A DNA stretch of 64,000 nucleotides from Sphagnum compactum. Its lineage: Eukaryota; Bryophyta; Sphagnopsida; Sphagnales. The first letter of the stretch is position 1, and every line of letters begins with the position of its first letter. Below are positions 24,767 to 37,857 of the stretch, piece after piece. Under the pieces are notes generated by a model. That model did not search any database and was not told where the DNA came from. It saw nothing but the letters and a program-made list of their open reading frames with translations. Made by a program: the position numbers and the translations under genes. Location: assembly GCA_965153455.1 (NCBI GenBank), contig OZ234503.1:3658001-3722000 (forward strand), given 5' to 3'.

Positions 24767-27700
24767 ATGGCGTCGAAGAAGAAAAAGAAGCCGAGGTACG
24801 TTGTGAAATTTCTTGTGATTTAAAAAAAATGTATAAACAAAATTTTCATGCGGAGAGCTCCGACTCTCTGCTCTATTGCTTGTAGCAGCCGCCATGCTGC
24901 ATTCTGGAATGGAAGTTTTGTTAGAAAGGCGCTTGCAGAGGCGTTCGGAGATGCGGTTCTTTTGTAAATATGAACAACTGGTTGGAAAGTGGCGTGTTCT
25001 GTCAGCCCCGCGATGTTTGTTCCATGCTGATGATAGTTAGTTACCAGGTCTTTCTGTGTAAAACGCTTGAGAAAGAGGCTTGTGAAAGCTTTCGACGTGG
25101 TTTCCTGAAGGGCAAAACAAGGCTTCCTGCTTTTGGTTAATATACATTCGAGCAGTTTTAAAATCTGAATGGAAAAAAATTGCATGTACCTTCAAGGAAT
25201 CGTGAATGTTGATTCGTAAAAACAGCAGAAGTCCGTCCAGATTCCCAAGAGATGTCGTTTCTTCTCTTTCTTTGTTCATCTCATGGTCTATATGATGTGT
25301 TCTGGTGTTCTGTAATGGAGACACAAACGTACATTGCTGCAGGAATGTGAAGCTTTCTTTCATGTCTGAAGAATTGCATCCTATTCGCATTCTCTCACTT
25401 TGTCTACCAGTTACTTCTTGCAATTGTGAAATTCTGTATTTGGCACCAGAACTTCACACAGGATTCGATCCTTTTTCATGTCTCTCAAGTTGTGGGGAAT
25501 GCCGTTCTAGTGAATGAAGAAGATGATGGAGTCATAGGAACTGCTTTTTTGGATTACACTCCGTGTTTTTCTCGCTGGAAATTGTCCCTCTTCCGTGGAT
25601 TCTTTGTGTAGTTTCTGCTGGAAAGGTCAGTAGTCAATGGAAGATCTGGAGACTGTTTCCAGAGCTATTTTCCCTGCAATGCTTCTCACAGTTCCATACT
25701 TTGGAGATCTCCCACATTGTAGATATCTATGGTCTTTTGCACGTCTTTCCTTCTCCTCTGTCACTTTGTGTCTCTGTCTGTTTGTTTCTTGCTTCTTGAT
25801 TCACTTTCTTCTTCAAGGAATCTTTCCTTCAAGCTTTTCTTGTGCATACATTACTACATTCAATGCTATATCTGTAATCTTTTCTGTACATCTCAATTTT
25901 CTGCAATTCATGGTGTTTCTCTTGCTAATCTCTCCTTTCTTTCCATTCATGCTCCAAACCACCTCCCCCACCTACAATTCAAGGGCAGACAAGATCCATC
26001 AGTCAAATTTTCTGCAAGTTGTTGCTTGAAGTCTCAAGGCAAAAGCTTGACCACTAATAGTCCAGACAGTAATTCACAGTTTCTCTGATTTCCATTTGTC
26101 GGTTTCACTATCAGGCTAATTACTGCATTGTGCAGTGTTGCAACTGAGCCAACAATACCAGCAACTCTGGCAGACCCGCAGGTGGCACAAGAATCAATCC
26201 TTAAGGAAGGATCTCAAGATCCTCTAGATGGACTGTTGGTTGACAAAACCCTGATCCCAACTCCTGAAGAGATTCCACAAGAAAGGTAAGAATCTGCATG
26301 CTTAAACCATAAAATCTGAACAGAATTTGGTGCTTTGTTGAAGTACTTGTAGTGGAATCTGCACGGCATATGGACAGCACATGTTCCATTTTTTATTGAC
26401 ACTACAAAGATGACAACTGACTATGTTTGTTTCAAGAAGGTAAAGAAGGATTCATTCAGCCAGTGGCTGTAATAAAGAAGTTGGAAGATTAGTCATCAGG
26501 TCTCTATTCCTCCTCCAATTGCACTGATGGAGATTAGATCATTCTGATTGATGGAGAGTGCCCTTCATAGACATCTCTGATCTAAGTCAATTGGTCATAT
26601 TGGATCTCTTGGACACATGGAAATTGAACTGACCTTTGTCCCCACAAATGGTCTTTCTGTGTGACTGATCAGCCTGCCCAAGATTCTCCCAGATCCAAAT
26701 CCATGTGTTTATTTTGACATCAAAATCGGGCTAAAGCATGTAGGCCGCATTTGGATAGAGCTTTTCAAAGACATAACTCCCAAAACAGCTGAGAATTTCA
26801 GGGCACTATGCACAGGGGAGTATGGCCTGGGCACATCTGGATATCCCCTCTGGTACAAGGAAAGCACATTCTTTCGCACCATACCAAATTTTGTGCTTCA
26901 GGTAATACCTTCTCATGTATGACTTACAGCTAGAGAAGGGGACAGCACTCACTGTCTGCTCCGAGAGCACTGCATAGTATGTGACAATATCCCATTCAAG
27001 GTTGGACGTACTGATCTTTATTTGATGACAGTCTGTATTCTGAACTACTTACTCGTATCCAAGACTTTGACTCTCTTGTATAGATACCTTCATTTCTCGA
27101 GGTTGAGATGGAAGTTGGTTTATTGGAGTTTAGGTGGTTTGGAAAGTTTTCAATCTTAGTGACACTTATGCCTGATTAATACCTAAGTACTAGTTCAGTT
27201 TTAATCATCTCAATTGATGATAGGATGCTTCTTCTCGCTCTGGAATGTCACATGGTGAGAGACTTGTTTCCTCTTACAGGGAGGTGATTTCACACGAAAT
27301 AATGGCACTGGTGGAGAATCAATATATGGGGAGCTCTTTGGAGATGAGAATTTTGAAAGGAAACACACTGGATTTGGCATGTTGTCCATGGCAAATTCTG
27401 GGCCCAACACAAATGGCTCTCAATTTTATATCTCAACTGTGCCCTGCCCATGGCTTGATGGAAGACATGTTGTTTTTGGACAGGTCAGCATTTCTCTCAA
27501 CACCTTCAAACCAGTCTCTAGTATGTTCTATCTATATCCTGAATGCTTTGCATGCCTCTTGCCATGAACTTCAATAAGTGTAAGTGGATATGAAGAGAGT
27601 GATTGACTATAGTGTGGTCATTGATAGTAGGTGATAGATGGTCATGAGGTTGTAAAGTTAATGGAGGCCAATGGGTCATCACGGGGTTGCCCCAAAGAGG

Positions 27701-28275
27701 TAGTTCAAATTTGGGATTGTGGCCAATTGCCACTAAATACAAACAGATTACCAACTCGTCCTAACATATTTGGCGAGAGAATTCTTGCGGAGGGACCTGA
27801 TTGGCCACGACTTGATTTACCACAACCAACTCAATACCTGCCATCAATTTGGAGACGCCGAAAGAACTCAGTGCCTGTCACACTGAGGCGGAATATTAAG
27901 GACCTCCAGCTTTGTATTGCTAGAACTGAAAAAACCCGGCTCGAAATTTTTGAAGTTTTCCCAAAGAAGCTCAAATATAAGGAAAAGAAGCGAAGGCCTA
28001 TTATGGCAAACCAAACCAAACGAATATGCATCATTAATCCATTTTCCATGGAGAGAAACCTGACATATCGGTGGTCTATCTCACCATATGCCCAGTTGGA
28101 CAGGGATAAAGAAATGGGGCCTTACTTAGGGGCGGAGGAATTTCCAGATGACAAGATTATGCGACGAATTTCCAATCTTTTATTGGGTCAAGAGCCACCA
28201 CACATGACACCAAAGGAAGTTTCTCCAAAAGCTGCTCCAACTGAAACCAAGAAAACAAAATATTCCAAATCTTGA
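24767..28275 (+). CDS. Cyclophilin-type peptidyl-prolyl isomerase with long basic C-terminal extension
   Basis: Proposed exons: 24,767-24,795 (MASKKKKKP..., less certain); 26,115 or 26,136-26,285; 26,673-26,901; 27,280-27,483; 27,631-28,275 (TGA). All boundaries are GT-AG and phases match, giving about 425 residues. The cyclophilin domain spans the third, fourth and early fifth exons: [76 protein letters not shown]. Compared with human CypA, R55, F60, Q63, A101, W121, L122 and H126 are kept, F113 is Tyr and M61 is Val, so catalysis is plausible. About 180 residues follow the domain, Lys/Arg-rich and of no family I recognise. The Lys-rich N-terminus could be a nuclear signal. The first intron (1.3 kb) may hide another exon. 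Confidence 0.85.
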
Positions 28276-31200
28276 AGTCATGAGTCTCTGAGAGTTCAGC
28301 TAGTGAATAATTTAAGCCGAATGCAGATTTTCCAACATCATAACAAAAATGTTGCATGAGAATTGAGGTGGTGGTTGTATATCGTCTGAGGAACCTGATG
28401 CCACACATCATTCACAGCAGCCTGAGCAATGGGTAACAAGTTGGCACTTCCCTGAATCTTACAATCTCAGAGTTGAATGTAAAGAAAATGATCCACTGAA
28501 CCAACTTGCTGCAGTGGTCCTGTTGTTGCAGAGGGATGTAGCTGATCTTACACTGATCCTCAACATGCAGTACTAGAGCTTAGGTCTTTACACTGAAAGG
28601 TTTGACTTTGTGGATCACATACGGGGTGAGAATTGTTGGAAGTTTCTAGACAGCAATAACAGGCTGATTGTGTGTTCCAAATGCGTGCGAAGTTGATTAG
28701 GACTTTTGTACTTGGATCACCTATGTGGGTATGTTTTGCATGAGATGACTTGGATGCAGAGAAGTTTCCATATCCTGAGAGAACAAAAGGAGAATACAGC
28801 ACCAACCCCATGACTTGGAGGCAATCAAGTGGTGCACTTCACCTTGAGTTACACAGATATTGCAACTATCTTTGTTGCCCAGATTAAATCAATTTCTCAT
28901 AATCTACATGGGAAATCGAGATATTGCAGTGCTTTCCAACTGGCTCCATGAAGCTCTTATAATCTTCCCTGCTAATCCTGAAACTTGCTTGCTTGCTTGG
29001 GTTCGAATACCATTGTGTTGTTGGTCCAATTTCTATATTGGACTCTCAGTCATTTTTTCACTTCATTTGACTGGACAGCTTTGTCAACCTTCAAAATGTC
29101 AAAGCATGCGCTGGGTGACAAGAGCTTGAGCCTCACTAGTCTTGTCTGTAATGCTGTTTTCAATGACCAACAGAAATGGCAGTGACATTGCCTGAGTCTC
29201 TTTGACAACTTCAGATATCATCTCACATTTTGACAAACTCAGGCATAGATGAATCGAGAGTCACTTCAATAATTTCAGATCTTCTCTCACTCTCCTCAAC
29301 CCACCTTATGTTAGAAACACTTATACTGAAGTTCTTGAGATTTTACTGTCAGATTCATCAACCAACAGGTCTAACATCATTCTTTTGTTTCTTCAGATTT
29401 GTTGTCAACATCTTCAAGTTCTCTGATCTCAGAACTATTATGAAGAGTGTGCTCGAGTTTCATTTTCTCATCCAATATCACTTTAAGCATCAACAGAGTT
29501 TCTTAAAAAGCATGTGTAGTCTGAAATTGGTCTCCAACAAATCTTACAGAGTTTGGATCAGTCTGCTGGGTTCCCTGTTGTGCATTTACAACAGTATTTC
29601 TTTTCTCAAGTTTCTTGTCAGCCACTTCTGTGACAACTAGCTAGAGAGAATCTTGAGCATTACTTGTTGCAAAGCTCTGCCCATATGTTGTCTGTTATCT
29701 CAGGACCAAGATTTTCATATTGTCATTTGGCTCTGTTGGGCAGATTATTCTTCATTTAAATCTACACCCACCACCTGGAGCCTGATGGGAAATCAGTGGC
29801 AGTAATGGCAGTCAGTCACCACTGAGTGATGGTCCAAATAGTTCATGAGTGACGCTTGGAAGGTCATCGATTGGCAGTCCTCTTGTCATATTTGTTTTTG
29901 GTTTGACTGGAACTGAAATAATGGTCTCAAAGTGTTACTGTGAATTTTTTTGACAATCCTGTGAACACAACTTTTCTGCTCAAATTGAAAACCCACTAGA
30001 ACAATGTCTGCTGTCAGACCACATGAGTAACAATTTGATGGAGATATGCAGAGCAATTACAACTGAGATCATGTAATTGAATGTTATATCCATTATCTAT
30101 GGCTGAATAAATACATGAGCCAATGGCAGATTTAGGGAGAGCTCCCAGTGATGTCCTCTCGAACTTGTTGTTTGGAAGCATTCCCAACAGGCTTCTGTTT
30201 CAGATCGCCTTTCATATCATCCTTCATGGCATCATCTGTATTCTTGATGCGCTCACCAACTTCCTTCACACCTAAGCCCTCCATCTCTCTGTCTCTTGGA
30301 CGTCTTTGTTGCTTTGCACTGATTCATGTCATGGGCTGCGGTTTGAAACATCACCAGCAACAGAGTCTAAAGCACCTCCCCGTGATTGTTTGTCCAATCC
30401 ACCTGCCTCATTCTTTGTCCTCTCATCATCATCCCTTGTTTCATGACAGTGTGTACATGAAGAGTAGTTCACCTTTTCTGTACATCTTAAGCATCATCCA
30501 TGTGACACTGAATGATGCATAAATTATGTTCCTTGATGCGATGGGTTCTGCTCATCTGTGCAAGGCACTTTGGCATCAACCTTACTGAGCTAATGTTGTT
30601 TTTGGACTCCAATAAAATCTTCTAAATTTTGAAGTTTTTTTGGATTCAATTCATGGAAATTATGGACCTGAGGATTCAATGAAATTCCAGTCTGTAGCAT
30701 CTTATCTCAGAGTACAAAAAGGACTGTTGGCTGCATGCTTGAGGATCTGTTGGCTGCATTCAAGTAGCTAGATCCAGAAAGTCAGTTTGACAGTGTGAAA
30801 TTTTGGCACATGAAAGGTGGTGCAAACTGTAACATACATACCAGCTGCAAGCTCTCCAGATTGCAAAACTTCTTCAGCACCTTGCTCAGATTGAGATTTT
30901 TCTGCCCAGAATTTTCAATCCATGCATCATATAGTTAACAAATTGAACTTGCATAAATTCAAACCATCTCATACAAAATTGGGAAAGCTGAGGCGGGCCT
31001 GATTCAGATTCTGCAGCCAAGGGTGATCATCACCAGAAGATTATGTCATAAAATTTGATTAAAAAAATGACATAATGCATTAGTGGTTTACTATGTTGTG
31101 CACAATTAGCAACAATTTCATTTATTATTTATGTCGGTTTGGAAATGTTGTAGGGTTTAGAAATTTATGCAATTGGCATTTATAAGATGTTATAATTTAA

Positions 31201-31675
31201 GATTTAAGAGGTGCATTCATTGACTATTGTCATTCATTGTATTGGTTAACTGGGCTGATCTAGTTAAGGATGATTTTACTTTTTGGGGTTTTTTACTAGA
31301 GTTATCCCTCTTGCATCAATATTGACAGTTATCTAATATGGGTTCATTCGAATACATTATACATGTGTTGGTTTAAATTCTATCCACATGAATTTTTTAA
31401 TAACTAATTAATATGGTTTCATTGTTTTGGATAAAATTTTGTTAGACAAATTGTTGAGATCAAGGATTATATATTTGTAATGATATGCTTGTGTATCAAT
31501 TAGTGACAACAACATCTTGGCGAACTTATGGAAACAGAATGAAAACACATTGAGAACAATACAAATCCCTCCCCTTTGGCACAAAACCAAAATGAAAAAA
31601 ATTGGTCCACTTGAATGCATGTTGAGCCTTCTCATTGGCTAAGTGAAGTTTTTAGGGTTTTTTTTCAATTGTCTT
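28276..31675. other. Downstream of cyclophilin: no confident gene
   Basis: The stretch begins with the cyclophilin 3' UTR. Patches with protein-like composition occur on both strands. On + at 28,382-28,575 a 64-codon frame runs SSEEPDATHHSQQPEQW... On - there are hydrophilic frames at 30,284-30,132 (ending EDITGSSP, TAA), about 30,470-30,330, 29,630-29,400 and 29,300-29,110. Each is short enough to arise by chance and I cannot link them by splice phase. They may be remains of a decayed gene or untranslated transcript. Confidence 0.25.
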
Positions 31676-31835
31676 TGTTCCCATCAAGTTCCCAATGGGT
31701 TCCCATCAGGTTCCCAATATGTTCCTTAGGTTCGCAATGTGTTCCCGAAGGGGGGTCCCAATAGCACCTCACTTTAATCCCATATGTTTTGCCCAAAGTT
31801 CTCCCCTTCTCTCACGCACATAGGTGGGCCAAAGG
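31676..31835 (+). repeat. Dispersed GTTCCCAAT repeat, copy 2
   Basis: Short-period repeats of GTTCCCAAT/CATCAAGTTCCCAATG are followed by ATAGGTGGGCCAAAGGG. This matches the order seen at 13,865-14,040. It lies just beyond the C-terminal end of the Helitron-like relic and could mark its terminal region, but that is only positional. Confidence 0.6.
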
Positions 31836-31865
31836 GTGAGGCACTCTATCTTTCCATAGAAGCTT

Positions 31866-34800
31866 TTATTTTGGGGAGCCTCCATAGTTTGTTTTGTGAT
31901 TTGACAATTGTGTTTTTGTTTCCAAATTGCATAGAATGTGTGATACTTGTAGATTGTGGTTGCAATATGATGTTGATGTTTTGAATATCCTATCAACTCC
32001 ATTAATGAGATCATCGGATGTTGCATAAGTTCTAGCACATAAGTCATTTAACATATTCTGTTTGATAAAAATTGTAATATGCAAACTTGTAGTTTTGTTT
32101 AGGTCATCTAGAAGTTTATATGATGTTAGGCATGAATGGTGGTGAATGTATGTGGTTTTAAAATTGAATGTTGGGCCAATTATTTTGTTAAATATAATTT
32201 TATTATGTTTTTGCACTAGGATATTTGTATAAAATAAGTGTGGTATAGTTAATGCATTAAGATGTTGAATGTCCTTTAAATTTTGCATGCATGTATGAAA
32301 TTTGTTTAATTTTGTGTTTTTAATTTAATGTATTATGTGATAGAATGATGAAATCATTTGTCAAATCATATTTTTCAATATGTAATGTGTTTGTAATTGA
32401 GGTGAAAGGACACATGTCATCAATGTCATCATCAATATCATCATTCCATATGTTCTGTGGGTGAGAGGATTTTGATTTTATATTAATAACATCATCCTTT
32501 TCATTTGTATGTATGTTTTGAATCTTATAATTGAATTTGAATTGAATTTTAGGTTTTTATTTCCTACTTGACAATATGCATCATGCCACATAACATCTAT
32601 GCCTAATTATGAGTCCTTTGAATTTATAAATGGTGAATATAAAAGAAGTTGTTTTCTTGACTAGTTTCTATTATTTTTATAATTTTTACAATTCACAAAT
32701 CTGGTGATTTTTAATTTGCAGCATTTTGATAATTTATTATTTTTATTGTTTCAATTAAAAAATTCAACTAATGATAAAGGTTCATAAGATTTTATCAATC
32801 TAAATATTTTTCTATAATTAATAAATACATTGTGTTAATAGAATAAAATTAAAATTGATTGAGTAAGGATTGTGGTTTTAATACAAAAACACATCCCTAA
32901 TGTAAAACAATATTGATAAATTTAAATTTTTGTGTAGAATGATATAAAAAAAATTGAAAGAACTAAATAAGTAGCTAGTTGGACAAAAATTTGTTGAAAA
33001 TTGAAAAAAAATATTGCTACATTTTTTGATCTTAATGTTGGCATCAATTTTATTTAAAATACATTTTTGTATTATAAAATGAAATTTTAATTTTATAGAT
33101 TTAATGATTTTAGTCATGTATGATGTGCAATATAATGTAGTTGTATATGGGTTTAAAATAAATTGCATATTTGTATTTGCAAACCATAAAGGAACAACAC
33201 ATGTGCCAAACACATTAATTATAATATTTGTGGCATCATTAATTTGGTCCTAAGGTTTAATATGTATGTATTTTCATCAAGATGTAAAAGTTTTAAAAGT
33301 TTAGAAAATATAATGTTTTCATTTGTTTTGAAATATTTTAAGATTGAAAAAAATTGTTTCTTGTTTTTACAAATATATTCTCCTATAAAATAGGTTTGAA
33401 CTTTTGATTCAAATGGGGGTAATATTTTGTTATACTCATGGGAGGTAATGGATAATGAAATTTACAAACAACATGATTTTTTTCTTACATGTTTGGTGTG
33501 TTAATGTTGTGCATTTTGTAATGTAATCAATAATAACGAAACATCATACGAAATGTACTTAACCACAAGTTTTTAAATATTTTCATTTGTATTAATTCCA
33601 TGTATGGGTGCATGTTTAATCCATAAAAGGCCAAGGTCATGTTCACTACCACGATTTTCAAAATCTATGACAAAAACAAATCATACATTTGTCCCAAAAA
33701 AAAGGCCTTTGTTGAATAATGTGTGAAAACAAGATGTTTCATGATCATAATATTTTGAACATGTTATAGCATTGATGTGGATTAATTGTTTTATATGAAC
33801 ATATTCAAGGTGTTTCATTTTGTTCGAAAGGTTTAGTTTTTTAACATGTAAGGTGTATAAGGCTTTTATGATGGGTTCACCTAATCTTTTTACAAATGTA
33901 AAAGTTATTAAAAGTGTTGGAAGGTCAAGTTGTTTTATCATAGTAAATTATTTTTTTCATAAATCTTCTAAATAATCTATTGAAGTATGTTAGCTTTTTA
34001 AATTGTGATACTTTAAATATGATTTGAAAATCTTATGTAAATTTGGTTTATCTTGTATTTCAAAGGCCTTTAATGATCTATCACATATTTTTCCTTTGCA
34101 TATACATACCCATTCAAAGCCTATAACTTTTTGGATAAAAAAATTAACAATTAAAAAAAAGTTTAACAATATTAATTGAAAAATCTTTGGATTTGTGAAA
34201 TAATTCCCATTATGTTACTTGTTGATATGAAAAGTTTTTAGAAATAATTAGTTCTCATCCATAATATAATTTTAAGTTTTAAATTTTTTGAATTTGAAAA
34301 CAAACTTAAATGATGAAAGTTTTGATTTGAAGCAAGTACATATACAACACTTTCATAATCATTAATTTTGGAAACATTTAAAAACTTATCTCTCATGGAG
34401 TTTGTTGGTGCACAATCTACAGGTTTTTCATTTTCCAATTGAAAATTTCAAATGACGATAGATATTCACCATTTATTTTTCAAAGTTGTATGCATAAGAT
34501 ACAAACTGTTCCATTGAAGGTGTATGATAACAATTAAACTTATATATGATGGTGTTAAAATTTAAATTTTTAATGTCAATATGATTATATTAGGATGAAC
34601 ATCTTTAGACATGTAAGGTGATTTGTATTGAAGTCACCATTTTAAAAATACACCTATTGTTACTTCATTATATGCCAAATGTAGTAACATTAATTGTGTT
34701 TGATTAATATTTGTTGAAACATTAACAAGATTACCTTTCATTTTATATTGACCATAACCATGAAGTTTATACATTTGACCAAAAGATAGTTGTGGAAAAA

Positions 34801-34985
34801 TATGATTTAAAAAAAAAATTGTTTTCATTTGATACATATTATGTAATTTTATTTCTTGGTATTATTTAAAAATTGATATATGGTCTTTTTTGGATCTTAT
34901 TGAAACAACTTAAACATACTTTTTAATTTTATCATTTATCATTTCAAAATTATTAATGTGTAGATTTTGTTTATTAATTTATTTG
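31866..34985 (-). pseudogene. Helitron-like Rep/helicase relic (DUF6570, Helitron-like N, Pif1-like)
   Basis: Minus-strand fragments in different frames follow the domain order of Helitron-like replicase-helicases. 34,837-34,634 carries the DUF6570 signature (IFPQLSFGQMYKLHGYGQY, KMKGNLVNVSTNI). 34,438-34,238 reads DCAPTNSMRDKFLNVSKIND. 33,941-33,681 (LPTLLITFTFVKRLGEPIIK, ITCSKYYDHE) and 33,213-32,878 (NTNMQFILNPYTTTLYCTSY, MTKIIKS) match the Helitron-like N-terminal replication domain. 32,288-31,866 resembles a helicase C-terminal part (LNALTIPHLFYTNI, LCARTYATSDDLINGVDRIF). Frameshifts, stops and AT-rich decay make it non-functional. The Walker-A part of the helicase is not readable. Such proteins nick and unwind DNA for rolling-circle transposition. 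Confidence 0.75.
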
Positions 34986-36660
34986 TAACAACTTTAAGAA
35001 ACAAAATTTTACAACAAAAACATGATGTTATTGGAACATTTTGAATTTTTCCATTATATGTACTACCATGTTGTGATATATGTCTTCCTTTGATTTAATA
35101 TGATGTTTAATATCGTTAATTTGTTTGATATTTCAAATTTTGCATTCATTATGTGGCCATCTAATTATTTTTTTTGAAATACAAACTTGTGGGTTTTTAC
35201 TATGTGAATACTTTATTTGAAAAATATTATTTTTATTTTTTCTTTTGAATTTGTGAAAATGTTTCCAATAAAATCATAGTTTTTATATAACAAGTCAAGT
35301 AGGAATGGTTTTGTATTGTGTATGAAATAATATCATCATAAGGTGTCCAATGGAAAGTATATATATATATATATATAATAAATATTTCTTTTGTGATATA
35401 TTTTTTGATTTGCAATTAAACAATTTTTCGACTACTTGAACATTTTCAATTATTGCAATATTTTCAACTATATTGATACTTTTTTAATCCTTGAAACATT
35501 TTCTTCAACTATTGAAAATTTTCTATGAATTGGGATGCTATTGATCATTGGATTTGCAATTTGTTTATTTGCAAAAAAAATAAAAAATAAAAAATCATAT
35601 TTGTATTGAATATGATTATGCACTTGACTTCACATAACATTGGTATTATATGATGAATTAAATAATTTAACAATGTATCCTACAAATGCATTTGAATAAA
35701 TTTCCAAAAGATTCATCAAAATAGAGTTTAAGTCATCATTATAATGAAAACCTTTTTTGGGGGGCAAGTGTTTGCATTTCTTATGTTGAGATTGTTGGGT
35801 AATCATCTAAATTTATAAATGATATAAAAATTTTCATTTCAAATTTAAATTAAACATTTCTAACACCACATGTATATTCAATTAGTTCAATTTTGTTGAG
35901 CATTATATTCATGTTGTGTGATGAATCACCAACAAACATTGATATGGTAGTTAGTTACTGGTTTTCGTATTGGAATTCTTACATCAGTTTTTGTCTAAGT
36001 TCTTGATTGTATGAGATTCTAATATCTGTCTTCTGAAATCGACTTAGATGAGATCTTGATGGGATGTTTGTTAATGCAGAAGGAATGGTGAGAGACAAGG
36101 GAAGAGTTTTAAGCGGAAGGCGAGCCAAATTGTCACACTCTCAAGAATCACTTTCTTAATACATGAAGGTGCCTATGAGCAGAGATACTCTACCTACCTA
36201 CTGAGACATCCAATTTGGCTTAATGAAACCTATAATGGTTTCTATAAGAACAACAAATGTTTTGTGCATAACTTCAAGGCATCATGCCCACTACCAAAAA
36301 AACTCCATTATAATCTCTAAAACAACATCCAACTTCTACGGTTTCTTATGATATGTGTTTGAATTGATATCTCATGTTTAAGTCTAAGTTACATGAATCA
36401 ATTTTGGTTTATAGAGGTTCCTCGAATGTGAGTGAATGTTTGGAATTTTTCAGTTGTTCAGAGTTTCAAAACTGATCTACGCTTTTATGACACTTCTTTA
36501 GTTGGGATTATGTACAGAACTCACTGCAATCACAATGGATTAGTAATACCCACATGTACTTTTTCTTGCTACTTCATGTGCAAAGTTTCAGTTGTATCTC
36601 AAAAAGGGTTCTCAAACATTAAGAATTGGGGCCTGGAAACAAATGCCAATGTGAAATTAT
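34986..36660. other. Very AT-rich intergenic, possibly Helitron flank
   Basis: No gene is recognised. There is an (AT)n run near 35,358-35,378. The part nearest 35.0 kb may hold the degraded N-terminus of the Helitron-like relic, but I cannot read it. Confidence 0.35.
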
Positions 36661-36666
36661 GTGACC

Positions 36667-37088
36667 GTAGGCATGCAAAGATGATAATCATTCATGTGTA
36701 GTAACTCCCCGTGGTACATTTCTGAAACAAATACAGATCGGAAGAAATACATATTGATTTTAGTAGAATCACAGGTCAGCAGATTTTAATAGAATTTAGT
36801 TCCTCTAGAATAATGTACATACATGTTAATCTATTTCAAATTAATGTTTACAATTCAGTAGGGAAATCAGTGAAAAGGTGTAAAAAATTACCTTTTCCAT
36901 CGGCATTGGAAAGTATGAAGTACCTACCCATGTCAATAGACCTATGTTGCATGGGATAAACCAAAAACACATCAAAGTTGAACAAATTTGGCTCATTTTG
37001 TTGTAAGGGAGGTTCCCATGCAAGTGGGTTCTCCTGAGGGAGCACTGCACAAGGGCGGTAGCCTGAGGGCATTCCCGACCAGTGGAGA
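36667..37088 (-). other. Two exon-like segments of an unrecognised gene
   Basis: On the minus strand a frame from about 37,088 (including GMPSGYRPCAVLPQENP and DVFLVYPMQHRSIDMGRYF) ends at about 36,892 in GATGGAAAAG followed by GTAATT, a good donor. About 165 bp further on, TTTGTTTCAG precedes a segment that continues in phase (EMYHGELLHMNDYHLCMPTV) to a TAA near 36,661. The composition is protein-like and the splice pair fits. No domain is recognised, and upstream exons were not found, so this could be a C-terminal gene fragment or chance. Confidence 0.3.
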
Positions 37089-37329
37089 ACACATGAGTGT
37101 GGGAATCTTCATATGCGTAAATATCTCTTCTTTTTCTTTCCTTCATGTTTTTTTGAATTTTCCTGAAATGTCCCATCAAAAAAAATTCATGGGAACATGG
37201 GAATGTAAAAATATAGGGGGATCTTCCCCACCGCATAACTCCATAGGGATCTTCTGCTGGAGGAGATCCCTCAAAATACAAAGAGAAATAAAAAGAGAGG
37301 TTGCTATTTCTATTTAGTTGCAATACATA

Positions 37330-37857
37330 AATTTATATAAATATGTATCTTTTGTTCAAGGATCTAGTTTCAAAAATTTCTGTGGAAGTCAGACATAATT
37401 CATTCACCATCTCACTATTATTTCACGTTCATGAGTGAAGACATCAATTTTTGGTTAGGGTAAGATGTCCATCGTTCAACATAGGCAAATCATCAAACAT
37501 CCTGAAAATCTTCCTGATTGTTTTGACCATTTTGAACCATCTAAACAATTAGGGGTGCGTCAACAGGGAGCTCTCTACTAACCTCTTTGATTGAATTCCA
37601 GAGACAAAGAAACAATGAAGAAGAACCATGAAGAAGAGGAGTATGTTGAAATCACAAAGGGTCATCGCCAAACACTGATCCCTGCCTTTTGTACCCCCAT
37701 ATTTTCTTGGTGCGTTTTGAGCGACCTAAACAAGTATGAGTGAGCCAAGCAAAGCTCTACAAAACCTTTAGAACTTCCGAGGCAATGGAGCAATGTCTTA
37801 AGATTCCAAGTTCTCTGAGTTGCTAATTGTTTGGTGACTGGCTAAACTACCCTACCA
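37330..37857. other. Intergenic, short coding-like frames only
   Basis: On + a 38-codon frame starts MSIVQHRQIIKHPENLPD (37,468) and a 42-codon frame starts MKKNHEEEEYVEITKGHRQ (37,615). Neither has a known domain or clear splice partner, so no gene is called. The 3' UTR of the minus-strand glycine-rich gene probably occupies the right part. Confidence 0.35.

Noticed and set aside
36432-36701. 89-codon plus frame
   Set aside because: No motif, and it overlaps the antisense exon-like segment with better splice support.
36841-37323. 160-codon minus frame as one intact protein
   Set aside because: Composition is mixed and no family fits. A different frame in the same place has a coherent donor/acceptor pair, so the long frame is probably a shadow.
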